Below, piece after piece: positions 1 through 7,122 of a stretch of 16,675 bases of DNA (positions within the stretch are counted from its first letter, which is position 1; the number at the start of each line of letters is the position of its first letter). The notes under the pieces are model-generated. The model ran no database searches, was not told where the DNA came from, and worked only from the letters and a program-made list of their open reading frames with translations. Made by a program: the position numbers and the translations under genes. Origin of the DNA: Bacillota bacterium (GTDB lineage Bacteria > Bacillota > Clostridia > Christensenellales > Borkfalkiaceae); the NCBI GenBank assembly GCA_003343995.1, contig QAKE01000080.1, positions 1 through 16,675 of the forward strand, written 5' to 3'.

Positions 1-182
1 CCGCTTAGTGCTGCTATATCCCTATCCTGACACGGTTCACGGCAGTCCGTTGCATAAGACCTTAATATCAACATTCCTTTTCTGCCGCAGCCTCACACAT
101 CGTAAGCCGCGGGGGACATTCAGCCCCGCTGTAGCGGATTGCGGGTTCAGGGCACCGCTGGCTCCCCGCCTAGCGCAGTACA
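1..182 (-). ncRNA. ffs: Signal recognition particle RNA, large bacterial type, partial (3' end outside window)
   Basis: The minus strand carries the conserved SRP RNA blocks in the right order: an Alu-domain 5' part with GCTAGGCGGGGAG and GCGGTGCCCTG followed by CGCAATCCGCT, and further on the domain IV hairpin with GTCAGG and AGCAGCAC (about positions 10-36). The Ffh-binding symmetric loop is intact, while the helix above it is AUA/UAU closed by a GGGA tetraloop in place of the usual UCC/GGA and GGAA. The presence of the Alu domain fits Bacilli and Clostridia. The 3' strand of the long helix lies beyond position 1, so the gene is incomplete here. The 5' end is estimated, not measured. The RNA forms the SRP with Ffh for co-translational targeting to the membrane. 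Confidence 0.9.
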
Positions 183-197
183 TTCATTTTACCCGAA

Positions 198-226
198 ATT
201 ATCGAAAATGGCAAGTCAATTTGCAA
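198..226 (-). promoter_or_regulatory. Probable sigma-A promoter of the SRP RNA gene
   Basis: On the minus strand TTGCAA (226-221) is followed after 17 nt by GATAAT (203-198), which places a start near 190, just before the first recognisable SRP RNA bases. A second possible pair (TTGACT and TAAAAT) has a 22-nt gap, so it is less likely. The site is divergent from the ileS promoter. Confidence 0.5.
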
Positions 227-243
227 AACATTTCGCAAATACT

Positions 244-272
244 TTGACATTTTCCGTAAAATTTTGTATAAT
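244..272 (+). promoter_or_regulatory. Consensus sigma-A promoter of the ileS operon
   Basis: TTGACA (244-249), a 17-nt spacer and TATAAT (267-272) match the vegetative consensus at every hexamer position. The predicted transcript start, about 279, lies just ahead of the T-box stem I. Confidence 0.9.
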
Positions 273-301
273 CTACTTAAATTTGAAGAAAAGGCGTTTA
301 T

Positions 302-519
302 AAAGGACAGGTTTTTGCGGAAATGCGTTTCCAGCGAGCCGCGGCGGTGCGAGGCGGCAACATACACCCGTAAAAATATCCCCTTTCAGCCCGCGCGGGG
401 AAAATCGCAGTAACCGCGCGCGTATCCCGCGTTAAGGGTTCAAGCGTGCAATCATGCAAAAAAGAGTGGTACCGCGGACAACAGGTTCGTCTCTTTCTCG
501 GAGACGGGGCTGTTTTTTT
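302..519 (+). promoter_or_regulatory. T-box leader, probably tRNA-Ile responsive
   Basis: Stem I appears to be closed by AAAGG (302-306) with CCTTT (382-386). Its distal part has the typical CAGCGAGCCGCGG...GGTGCGAGGCGGCA pattern (332-359). The specifier is read as ATC at 378-380, an Ile codon, which matches the gene downstream; this register is inferred. The antiterminator has the hallmark TGGTACCGCGG (467-477) containing the TGGT bulge that pairs with the uncharged tRNA 3' end. AAAGAG (461-466) pairs with CTCTTT (491-496). The latter overlaps the 5' strand of the terminator stem, so the two structures exclude each other. Uncharged tRNA-Ile should therefore allow read-through into ileS and the genes after it. 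Confidence 0.92.
481..519 (+). terminator. Conditional terminator of the T-box
   Basis: CGTCTC (488-493) pairs with GAGACG (501-506) across a 7-nt loop; outer ACAG/CTGT pairs (481-484 with 510-513) extend it, and seven T (513-519) follow. It is the off state of the T-box switch. Confidence 0.85.
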
Positions 520-542
520 ATTTACCAAAAGGAGCAGGGCAA

Positions 543-3500
543 ATGTATAAAAAAGTAGACACTTCGCTCAATTTCGTCGGCGAAGAAGAAAAAATTCTGC
601 AGTTCTGGCAGGAAAACGGCATTGCGGAAAAGAGCCGCGCGCAGAACGAAGGCAAGGAAGAATTTACCTTTTACGACGGTCCCCCGACTGCCAACGGCAA
701 GCCGCACATCGGGCATATTTTAACGCGCGCCATCAAGGACATCATTCCGAGATACCGCTCGATGAAGGGCTATCACGTGCTGCGCAAGGCGGGGTGGGAC
801 ACCCACGGTCTGCCGGTGGAGCTGGAAGTGGAAAAGGCGCTCGGCATCGACGGTAAGCAGGAAATCGAAAAATACGGCATAGAGCCCTTTATCGCCAAGT
901 GCAAGGAAAGCGTTTGGAAATACAAAAACGAATGGGAGCGCATGAGCGAACGCGTGGGCTTCTGGGCGGATATGGAACACCCTTACGTTACCTACGAGGA
1001 CAATTATATCGAAAGCGAATGGTGGGCGCTCAAGCAAATCGCCGACAAGGGGCTTTTGTATAAGGGGCACAAGATCGTGCCCTATTGCCCGCGGTGCGGC
1101 ACGGCGCTTTCCAGCCACGAAGTGGCGCAGGGATACAAGGACGTCAAGGAAAAATCCGTTTTCGTGCGGTTCAAGGCGAAAAACGAGGATAAGTATTTCC
1201 TCGCGTGGACGACGACGCCGTGGACGCTGCCCTCCAACGTGGCGCTCTGCATGAACGCGGAGGAGGATTATTCCGAAATCGAAGTAAACGGCGAACGGTA
1301 CGTGATGGCGAACGCCCTCATTTCCTCGCTGTTCGAGGAATATACGCTGATTTCCACCAAAAAGGGGAGCGAATACGAGGGCGAGGAATATCTGCCGCTC
1401 TTCCCCTTTGCCAAGGGAACGTTCAAGGAAAAGGCGTATTATATCACCAACGGCGCGTACGTTACGCTCACCGACGGCACGGGCATCGTGCATATCGCGC
1501 CCGCCTTCGGCGAGGACGACGCGGAGATCGGCAGAAAGTACGGTCTGCCCTTCGTGAAGCTCGTGGACGACAGGGGGCGTATGGCGCAAAACTGCGGCCG
1601 TTACGCCGGCGTGTTCTGCAAGGACGCGGACAAACTGATCATCGAGGACATGAAAGCCGACGGCAGGCTGGTGAAGGAGCTCATGTACGAGCACTCCTAT
1701 CCGTTCTGCTGGAGGTGCGACACGCCCCTCTTATATTACGCCCGTTCCAGCTGGTTTATCAAGGTTACGGCGATCAAGGATAAGCTGCTCGCCGGCAACG
1801 AATCGGTCAATTGGATGCCGGAAACCATCAAGCACGGCAGAATGGGAAACTTTTTGGAAAACGTCATCGACTGGGGACTTTCCCGCGAGCGTTATTGGGG
1901 TACGCCCCTGCCGGTGTGGATTTGCGATAAGTGCGGCAAAATGCACGTGATCGGCAGCAAGGCGGAATTAAAAGAGCTTTGCCGTATCGACGGGGATATC
2001 GAACTGCACCGCCCGTATATCGACGAATGTAAATGGACGTGCGAATGCGGCGGTACGTACGTCAGAGAAAAGGAGGTCATCGACTGCTGGTTCGATTCCG
2101 GCTCCATGCCCTTCGCGCAGCTGCACTACCCGTTTGAAAACAAGGAAGAATTCGAAAAGCATTTCCCCGCGGACTTCATCTCCGAGGCGCTCGACCAAAC
2201 GCGCGGGTGGTTCTATACCCTTCTTACCATTTCCACCCTGCTCTTTGAAAAGTCCTCCTTTAAAAACTGCATCGTTTTGGGGCTGGTCAACGACAAGAAC
2301 GGCGTGAAGATGAGCAAGCACAAGGGCAACGTCGTCAACCCGTGGGACGTTTTGGATAAACAGGGCGCGGACGCGGTGCGCTGGTACTTCTATACCGGCT
2401 CGGCGCCGTGGCTGCCCTCCCGCTTTTCGGCGGAGGCGGTGTCGGAAGGACAGCGCAAATTCATGGGCACGCTGTGGAACACGTACGCCTTCTTCGTGCT
2501 GTACGCCAATATCGACAAATACAATCCCGCCGAGCACGATTTGAGCAAATGCAAACTCACGCTCATGGATAAGTGGGTGCTTTCCAAGCTCAACACGCTG
2601 GTGAAAAAGACCGACGCGTATCTCGCGGAGTATAAAATTTTCGAAAGCAGCCGCGCCATTCAGGCGTTCGTGGACGAGCTTTCCAACTGGTACGTGCGCC
2701 GCGGCAGGGAACGCTATTGGGGCAAGGAGATGACGGAGGACAAGGAGGCGGCGTATACGACTTTGTATACCGTGCTCGTCACCCTTTCCAAGCTGGTTGC
2801 GCCCTATACTCCCTTTATCGCGGAAAGCATCTATCAAAACCTCGTGCCGGCGTTTTATAAGAACGCGCCGGAATCGGTGCACCTTTGCGACTTCCCCGCG
2901 GCGGAGGAAAGCTATATCGACGCCGCGCTGGAGGACGGCATGGAGGACGTGCTCGCCGTCGTCGCGCTCGGCAGAGCGTGCCGCAACGCCGGCGCGCTGA
3001 AAAACCGCCAGCCGCTGAAAAAACTGTATGTTTCCGCCGAGCGGAAAATCGATATCGGCGGCGAGCTTCTGAATATCGCCAAGGACGAGCTGAACGTGAA
3101 AGATGTGGAATATCTCGAAAGCGCGGGGCAGTTCGTGCAATACAGCTTAAAACCGCAGCTGAAAACTTTAGGGCCGAAATACGGCAAGCAGCTGGGGCTC
3201 GTGAAGAAATTTTTGGAAACGTGCGACGCCGCGGCGGTGGTGAACGCCGTGAAGGAAGGCGGCGTTTACAAGGCGAATTTCGAGGGCGCGGACTTCGAGT
3301 TCGCGGCGGAGGATCTGCTGATTTCCTCCTTCAGCCCCGAGGGCTACGTTTCGGCAAGCGACAAGGGCGTGACGGCGGTGCTCGACACTACGCTCACGCC
3401 GGAGCTCATCGACGAGGGCAACGAGCGGGAGCTCGTTTCCAAAATCCAGACGATGAGAAAGGACGCGGGCTTTGAAGTGACCGACAGAATCAACGTGTAC

Positions 3501-3656
3501 GTTACGGCGTCCGACTATCTCCGCTCGCTTTTCGTTAAGGGCGGCATCGCCGCGGCGGTGCTGGCGGAAAAGGTGTCGTTCACCGAGGGCGGCGGCTTTG
3601 CTCGCGAGCTCGACATCAACGGCGAAACGTGCAACGTTTCCATCGAAAAAGCATGA
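543..3656 (+). CDS. ileS: Isoleucyl-tRNA synthetase, IleS2-like long form
   Basis: Class I aminoacyl-tRNA synthetase of 1037 residues that charges tRNA-Ile in the cytoplasm. Visible signatures: HIGH (55-58, context PPTANGKPHIGH), the editing-domain threonine-rich TTTPWTLPSN and GTGIVHIAPAFGEDD, cysteine pairs CDKC and CECGG near the DCWFDSGSMP block (zinc ligands by family analogy), and the KMSKS-type signature KMSKH at 589-593. Length over 1000 and the sequence style match the IleS2 group (clostridial, Thermus and eukaryotic-like) and not the roughly 920-residue IleS1 of Bacillus. IleS2 enzymes are commonly less sensitive to mupirocin, which is an inference here. The ATG at 543 has AGGAG at 530-534, 8 nt upstream. 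It is the first gene of a five-gene unit behind the T-box; its stop overlaps the next start (ATGA). Confidence 0.98.
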   Translation: MYKKVDTSLNFVGEEEKILQFWQENGIAEKSRAQNEGKEEFTFYDGPPTANGKPHIGHILTRAIKDIIPRYRSMKGYHVLRKAGWDTHGLPVELEVEKALGIDGKQEIEKYGIEPFIAKCKESVWKYKNEWERMSERVGFWADMEHPYVTYEDNYIESEWWALKQIADKGLLYKGHKIVPYCPRCGTALSSHEVAQGYKDVKEKSVFVRFKAKNEDKYFLAWTTTPWTLPSNVALCMNAEEDYSEIEVNGERYVMANALISSLFEEYTLISTKKGSEYEGEEYLPLFPFAKGTFKEKAYYITNGAYVTLTDGTGIVHIAPAFGEDDAEIGRKYGLPFVKLVDDRGRMAQNCGRYAGVFCKDADKLIIEDMKADGRLVKELMYEHSYPFCWRCDTPLLYYARSSWFIKVTAIKDKLLAGNESVNWMPETIKHGRMGNFLENVIDWGLSRERYWGTPLPVWICDKCGKMHVIGSKAELKELCRIDGDIELHRPYIDECKWTCECGGTYVREKEVIDCWFDSGSMPFAQLHYPFENKEEFEKHFPADFISEALDQTRGWFYTLLTISTLLFEKSSFKNCIVLGLVNDKNGVKMSKHKGNVVNPWDVLDKQGADAVRWYFYTGSAPWLPSRFSAEAVSEGQRKFMGTLWNTYAFFVLYANIDKYNPAEHDLSKCKLTLMDKWVLSKLNTLVKKTDAYLAEYKIFESSRAIQAFVDELSNWYVRRGRERYWGKEMTEDKEAAYTTLYTVLVTLSKLVAPYTPFIAESIYQNLVPAFYKNAPESVHLCDFPAAEESYIDAALEDGMEDVLAVVALGRACRNAGALKNRQPLKKLYVSAERKIDIGGELLNIAKDELNVKDVEYLESAGQFVQYSLKPQLKTLGPKYGKQLGLVKKFLETCDAAAVVNAVKEGGVYKANFEGADFEFAAEDLLISSFSPEGYVSASDKGVTAVLDTTLTPELIDEGNERELVSKIQTMRKDAGFEVTDRINVYVTASDYLRSLFVKGGIAAAVLAEKVSFTEGGGFARELDINGETCNVSIEKA

Positions 3657-4510
3657 AGGCGGCAAAGTGGACGGATTATTCCGTGATCGCCACCGGCGAC
3701 GGGTATAAGCTGGAACGGTGGGGGGACGTGGTGCTGCTGCGCCCCGATCCGCAGGTCATTTGGCCCGCCGCGAAAGAGCTGGAAAAATATCCCGCGCTCG
3801 CGGCGAAGTATCTGCGCCGCGGGGGCGGCGGCAATTGGGAAAAGCTGAAATCCTTTCCCGAGGAATGGACGATCGGCTACCGCAATTTAAAATTCAAAGT
3901 TAAGCCCATGGGCTTCAAGCACACGGGGCTGTTCCCCGAACAGGCGGTCAACTGGGACATCATGGACGGGCTCATTCGGGGCGCGGGCAGGGAAATTTCT
4001 GTGCTCAACCTCTTCGCCTATACGGGCGGCGCGACCGTCGCCTGCGCGGCGGCGGGGGCGAGCGTGTGCCACGTGGACGCGGCGAAAAACATGGTGGAGC
4101 GCGCGGGGGAAAACCTGCGGCTTTCGGGGCTGGGGAACGCCAAGGTGCGCTTTATCGTGGACGACTGCAAAAAATTCGTTCAGCGGGAAATCCGCCGCGG
4201 CAAAAAATACGACGCAATCATCATGGATCCGCCGAGCTACGGCAGGGGGCCGAACGGCGAAATGTGGAAGCTGGAAAGCGAGCTTTACCCGCTGGTGAAG
4301 CTCTGCGCGGAGGTGCTTTCCGACGAGCCGCTGTTCTTCCTCATCAACTCCTACACCACCGGCTTGCAGCCGCAGGTGCTGGAAAACATTCTCAAACTCA
4401 ATTTGGGAAACCGCGGCGCCGCCGAGGCGTACGAGGTGGGACTGGAAACGGAAGAAGGCATCGTGTTGCCGTGCGGCTGCAGCGGGCTGTGGCGCGCGCA
4501 GAAGAGGTGA
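3653..4510 (+). CDS. Class I SAM-dependent methyltransferase, rRNA-type (RlmI/COG1092-like)
   Basis: A 285-residue protein with a Rossmann methyltransferase fold. SAM-binding motif I is VLNLFAYTGGAT (117-128), the acidic ribose contact is D142 (HVDAAK), a D-D pair lies at 170-171, and the catalytic-type DPPSYGRG sits at 192-199. This set is typical of the RlmI/RlmK group that makes 5-methylcytosine or methylguanine in 23S rRNA. The PUA domain found in RlmI is absent, so the exact target cannot be told. The ATG at 3653 overlaps the ileS TGA (ATGA) and lacks a clear Shine-Dalgarno site, suggesting translational coupling. An upstream in-frame start at 3629 would only add eight residues inside ileS. 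A pseudouridine synthase gene follows, so rRNA modification is a plausible joint theme. Confidence 0.9.
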   Translation: MKAAKWTDYSVIATGDGYKLERWGDVVLLRPDPQVIWPAAKELEKYPALAAKYLRRGGGGNWEKLKSFPEEWTIGYRNLKFKVKPMGFKHTGLFPEQAVNWDIMDGLIRGAGREISVLNLFAYTGGATVACAAAGASVCHVDAAKNMVERAGENLRLSGLGNAKVRFIVDDCKKFVQREIRRGKKYDAIIMDPPSYGRGPNGEMWKLESELYPLVKLCAEVLSDEPLFFLINSYTTGLQPQVLENILKLNLGNRGAAEAYEVGLETEEGIVLPCGCSGLWRAQKR

Positions 4511-4515
4511 AAATT

Positions 4516-5226
4516 ATGGAAGATTTAGTGATTTTATACGAGGACAACCACGTCATCGTGGTGCTCAAACCGCAGAACATGCCCACCTGCGAGGACGAAA
4601 GCAAGGATTTTGATTTGCTTTCCGCGGTGAAGGAGTACGTGAGAACGACGTACAACAAGACGGGCAACGTGTATATCGGGCTGGTGCACCGTCTGGACCG
4701 CCCCACGGGCGGGGTGATGGTGTTCGCCAAAAGCTCCAAGGCGGCGGCGCGGCTTTCCGAGCAGATGAAAAACGGCGATTTTGAAAAGCGCTATCTCGCC
4801 GTGCTCGTCGATACGCCGAAGGAGCAGAGCGCCACGCTGAAAAATTATCTCAAGAAAAACCCCATCAACAATATGGTGTACGTGGCGACCGCCACCACCA
4901 CGGGGGCGAAGTACGCCGAGCTGGATTATCGCATTTTGCAGACGGCAAACGCCCTCGCGCTGGCGGAGGTGCGGCTGCATACCGGCAGAAGTCATCAGAT
5001 CCGCGTGCAGATGAGCTCCATCAACTGCCCGCTTTACGGCGATATGCGCTACGGCGGCGAAAAGGCGGTGAAAGGTCAGCTGGCGTTATGGGCGTATCAC
5101 CTCGCTTTCACCCACCCCGTGTCGAAGGAACGCCTTGTGTTCCGCGCGCAGCCGCCCAAGGAAAACTATCCGTGGACGCTGTTCGACACCGAACCCGCGG
5201 TGAAGATCCCCAAGCCGGAGGTTTGA
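4516..5226 (+). CDS. RluA-family pseudouridine synthase
   Basis: A 236-residue RNA uridine isomerase without an S4 domain. The catalytic motif is HRLDRPTGG (58-66) with the nucleophilic aspartate at D61; the later conserved blocks RLHTGRSHQIRVQ and PLYGDMRYGG are both present. Proteins of this kind convert uridines in rRNA or tRNA to pseudouridine; the particular site cannot be read from the sequence. The start ATG at 4516 is preceded by GAGGTGA (4504-4510), which lies in the last codons of the methyltransferase gene, and the gap is 5 nt. A longer frame beginning at 4066 is open but overlaps the methyltransferase throughout and shows no domain there, so it is not used. The stop overlaps the next start as TGATG. 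Confidence 0.95.
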   Translation: MEDLVILYEDNHVIVVLKPQNMPTCEDESKDFDLLSAVKEYVRTTYNKTGNVYIGLVHRLDRPTGGVMVFAKSSKAAARLSEQMKNGDFEKRYLAVLVDTPKEQSATLKNYLKKNPINNMVYVATATTTGAKYAELDYRILQTANALALAEVRLHTGRSHQIRVQMSSINCPLYGDMRYGGEKAVKGQLALWAYHLAFTHPVSKERLVFRAQPPKENYPWTLFDTEPAVKIPKPEV

Positions 5227-5801
5227 TGGGAATTTCGATTTTACAGGCAATTGCCGGCTTGCACACCCCCGTTTTAACGGCGGTAATGCTGTTTTTCACC
5301 TACATCGGGGAATGGGGCGCGGTGTGCATTGCGGCGGCAATCGTTTTGTTGTGTTTCAAAAAGACGCGCAGGGCGGGCGTCGTTACGGCGGCGGCTTTGC
5401 TCGTCGATTTTTTAATCGTAAACGTGTTTTTGAAAAACGTCGTCGCAAGGACGCGCCCCTTCGACGAAGAACCGGCGCTGCGCGTTTTTCTCGCGGAAAT
5501 CGGCTATCCGCTTCCCGACGATTATTCCTTTCCCTCGGGACATTCCGCCATCTCCTTCTGCGGGGCGGCGGCGCTTACCTATTTCTTTAAGGGCAAGGGG
5601 GCGTGGAGCTTTCTCGCGGCGTTTTTCATCGCGTTTTCGCGGCTCTATCTCGGAGTGCATTATGTAACGGACGTGCTCGCGGGGGCGGCGATCGGCGCGG
5701 CGATCGGGTTTGCCGTCGCGTATTTCGGCAACAAACTTTACAATAAAGCGGAAAGCGCGATAGCGGCGCGTAAAGAAAAAAAAGACGGGGAAAAACCATG
5801 A
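5226..5801 (+). CDS. PAP2-family membrane phosphatase
   Basis: An integral membrane phosphatase of 191 residues with several hydrophobic segments. All three PAP2 signature motifs are intact: K70-x6-R77-P78, P103-S-G-H106, and S138-R-x5-H145-x3-D149; H106 and H145 are the expected catalytic pair. Family members remove phosphate from undecaprenyl diphosphate, phosphatidylglycerol phosphate or other lipid phosphates at the membrane; the substrate is not evident. The start at 5226 overlaps the rluA-type stop (TGATG) and has GGAGG at 5217-5221, a short 4-nt spacing. An upstream start at 5088 would add only residues overlapping the previous gene. The C-terminus is a basic, hydrophilic tail rich in Lys and Glu. 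Confidence 0.93.
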   Translation: MGISILQAIAGLHTPVLTAVMLFFTYIGEWGAVCIAAAIVLLCFKKTRRAGVVTAAALLVDFLIVNVFLKNVVARTRPFDEEPALRVFLAEIGYPLPDDYSFPSGHSAISFCGAAALTYFFKGKGAWSFLAAFFIAFSRLYLGVHYVTDVLAGAAIGAAIGFAVAYFGNKLYNKAESAIAARKEKKDGEKP

Positions 5802-6616
5802 AAGACATCTTTTTGTTTTTGGGACAGAGCAATATGCAGGGGCAGACGGGCAGTTTGCCGAACCCCAACGAGGCGGTGAACGGCGCGGAGGAATACCTCT
5901 TTTTAAGCGATAAAATCAAGCCGCTTTGCCACCCCGTGGGGGAGAATATCGCCTTCGGCGGCGGGGAAGGCAAGTGCGATTTGAGCGACGCCCTGCTCGG
6001 CGCGTGGGAGGGCGGCGGTTCGCTCCCTCCGTATTTTTGCGACGCGTACTGCAAGGAAAGCGGCAAACAGTCACTCGCCGTGCACGCGGCGAAGGGCTCG
6101 ACGACGATTTCCTATTGGCAGAAGGGCGGAGAGCCGTACCGTTTGGTTACGGAAAAATTCCGCGCCGCCGTCGAAAAGCTCGGCAAAGAAAACGCCGCGC
6201 ATAAATACGCCGTGTTTTTGCAAGGGGAAAGCGACGCGCTGGAACGCACCGACGAAGAAACTTATATGAACTTGCTCGCCGCTTTCGGGGCGGATTTGAA
6301 AGCGGATATCGGCATCGAAAAGTTTTTCGTGATACGGGTGGGGCGGTTTGCCGGCGACGAGCGGGATTTTCCCATACTCGCGGCGCAGGAAAAGCTCTGC
6401 CGAGAAAATCCCTTTTTCGTGATGCTCACCCGCGCCACGGGCGAACTGCTGCAAAAAGACGGGTTCACTTTTTACGAAGGGCATTACAACAACCCCGCGT
6501 TCTGCGTGCTGGGGGAAATCTGCGGCAAGCACGCGGCGGATTATCTTTCGGGCAAGGACTTTACGTTGGAACAGGAGCCGTACGCGGAGTTTACCGCATG
6601 GCTGAATAAAAAATAA
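5798..6616 (+). CDS. SASA-type (sialate O-acetylesterase-like) SGNH carbohydrate esterase
   Basis: A 272-residue protein that starts with the family block FLFLGQSNMQG, in which S11 is the predicted nucleophile. The segment QGESDAL matches the second conserved block, and EGHYNNPA near the end supplies the predicted catalytic histidine H229. These three are characteristic of the SASA domain (PF03629), whose members remove acetyl groups from sialic acid, xylan or other glycans. No signal peptide is visible (the N-terminus reads MKDIFLFLGQ), so it probably acts in the cytoplasm on imported sugars; this is an inference. The start overlaps the PAP2 stop as ATGA. It is the last gene of the ileS unit, with terminator hairpins beginning 35 nt downstream. 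Confidence 0.88.
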   Translation: MKDIFLFLGQSNMQGQTGSLPNPNEAVNGAEEYLFLSDKIKPLCHPVGENIAFGGGEGKCDLSDALLGAWEGGGSLPPYFCDAYCKESGKQSLAVHAAKGSTTISYWQKGGEPYRLVTEKFRAAVEKLGKENAAHKYAVFLQGESDALERTDEETYMNLLAAFGADLKADIGIEKFFVIRVGRFAGDERDFPILAAQEKLCRENPFFVMLTRATGELLQKDGFTFYEGHYNNPAFCVLGEICGKHAADYLSGKDFTLEQEPYAEFTAWLNKK

Positions 6617-6650
6617 AACGATAAAATAAATTGCACTGATAAAATAACAC

Positions 6651-6676
6651 GCCCCCGCGGCAACTGCCGCGGGGGC
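6651..6676. repeat. Perfect G+C-rich inverted repeat without a T tract
   Basis: GCCCCCGCGG and CCGCGGGGGC form a 10-bp perfect stem around CAACTG (two more inner pairs are possible). No T run follows on either strand, unlike the terminator 17 nt downstream. It could be an mRNA-stabilising 3' hairpin or a second termination element. Confidence 0.8.
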
Positions 6677-6692
6677 GCACGATTTTAAAGCG

Positions 6693-6722
6693 AAACCCCT
6701 GCCCGATAGGGCGGGGGTTTTA
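6693..6722. terminator. Bidirectional intrinsic terminator
   Basis: AAACCCCTGCCC, a GATA loop and GGGCGGGGGTTT (6693-6720) form a 12-bp stem with one T-G pair, flanked by A on the left and T on the right. It ends the ileS unit on the plus strand and overlaps the stop codon of the minus-strand XRE gene. Confidence 0.88.
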
Positions 6723-6917
6723 TATTCTGTCCAACAATTCGTCTACGGATACTTCAAAAAGATCGGCAAGCGTCGATACTTCGTCTACGGATGGTTTCGT
6801 CAGTCCGCGTTCCCACGATGAGATGGCATTTTGGCTTAGGAACATGATTTTGCCAAGTTCCGCTTGCGATAAGCGGTTTTTTTTGCGTAATGTTTTGATA
6901 TTGTTTGCTAAACTCAT
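6720..6917 (-). CDS. Small XRE-family helix-turn-helix regulator
   Basis: A 65-residue DNA-binding protein, essentially only an HTH_3 domain: KTLRKKNRLSQAELGKIMFL, then SQNAISSWERGLTKPS (recognition helix region), then STLADLFEVSVDELL. Such minimal Cro/CI-like proteins act as dimeric repressors. The start at 6917 (MSLANN) is the natural domain start; the frame is open much further but the extra part is antisense to other genes. No Shine-Dalgarno site precedes it. Instead TATAAT lies 7 nt before the ATG, so the message is probably leaderless. It is divergent from the deacetylase gene and may control it or itself through the inverted repeat at 6953-6977. Its stop overlaps a bidirectional terminator. 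Confidence 0.9.
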   Translation of the reverse strand: MSLANNIKTLRKKNRLSQAELGKIMFLSQNAISSWERGLTKPSVDEVSTLADLFEVSVDELLDRI

Positions 6918-6924
6918 ATTTAAT

Positions 6925-6954
6925 ATTATACATGTTTTTCGGCGTGATTGTGAA
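6925..6954 (-). promoter_or_regulatory. Promoter of the XRE regulator, giving a leaderless message
   Basis: On the minus strand TTCACA (6954-6949) and TATAAT (6930-6925) are separated by 18 nt, with one mismatch in total to consensus. The expected start is about 6918, one base from the ATG at 6917. Confidence 0.65.
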
Positions 6955-6977
6955 AATACGAGGATTTCGTGTATTTT
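6953..6977. promoter_or_regulatory. Inverted repeat, possible XRE operator
   Basis: AAAATAC (6953-6959) and GTATTTT (6971-6977) are perfect 7-bp arms with an 11-nt spacer. The left arm touches the -35 box of the XRE promoter, and the site is in the shared region with the deacetylase gene. Operator function is inferred from position alone. Confidence 0.4.
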
Positions 6978-7041
6978 AAAATCGGTCTTACGTCGGGCAT
7001 ATTTTATCGCGGTGCGGAATACACATAAATTGTCGGCGGAA

Positions 7042-7122
7042 ATGGACAAGACGGTCGTTTCGACAATCTTCGACATTCTAAACGAAAAAGAGATAAAATA
7101 TCGGGTACGGGAAAATTTATAA
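7042..7122 (+). CDS. Possible 26-residue upstream ORF coupled to the deacetylase gene
   Basis: A short frame starting at ATG 7042 (MDKTVVSTIFDILNEKEIKY...) ends in TAA at 7120-7122, which overlaps the deacetylase ATG as TAATG. That overlap is the main support, since the deacetylase has no convincing Shine-Dalgarno site of its own. GGCGGA just before the start is too close to be a good ribosome site. No homology is recognised; it may be a leader peptide or a chance frame. Confidence 0.22.
   Translation: MDKTVVSTIFDILNEKEIKYRVRENL

Noticed and set aside
8..247. 79-codon plus-strand frame at the left end
   Set aside because: It is antisense to the SRP RNA gene and has no ribosome site.
720..3140. 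Long minus-strand frames under ileS (324 and 390 codons)
   Set aside because: They are shadows of the strongly supported ileS frame.
4066..4515. N-terminal extension of the pseudouridine synthase
   Set aside because: It lies fully within the methyltransferase gene in another frame and is low-complexity; the ATG at 4516 has a good ribosome site.
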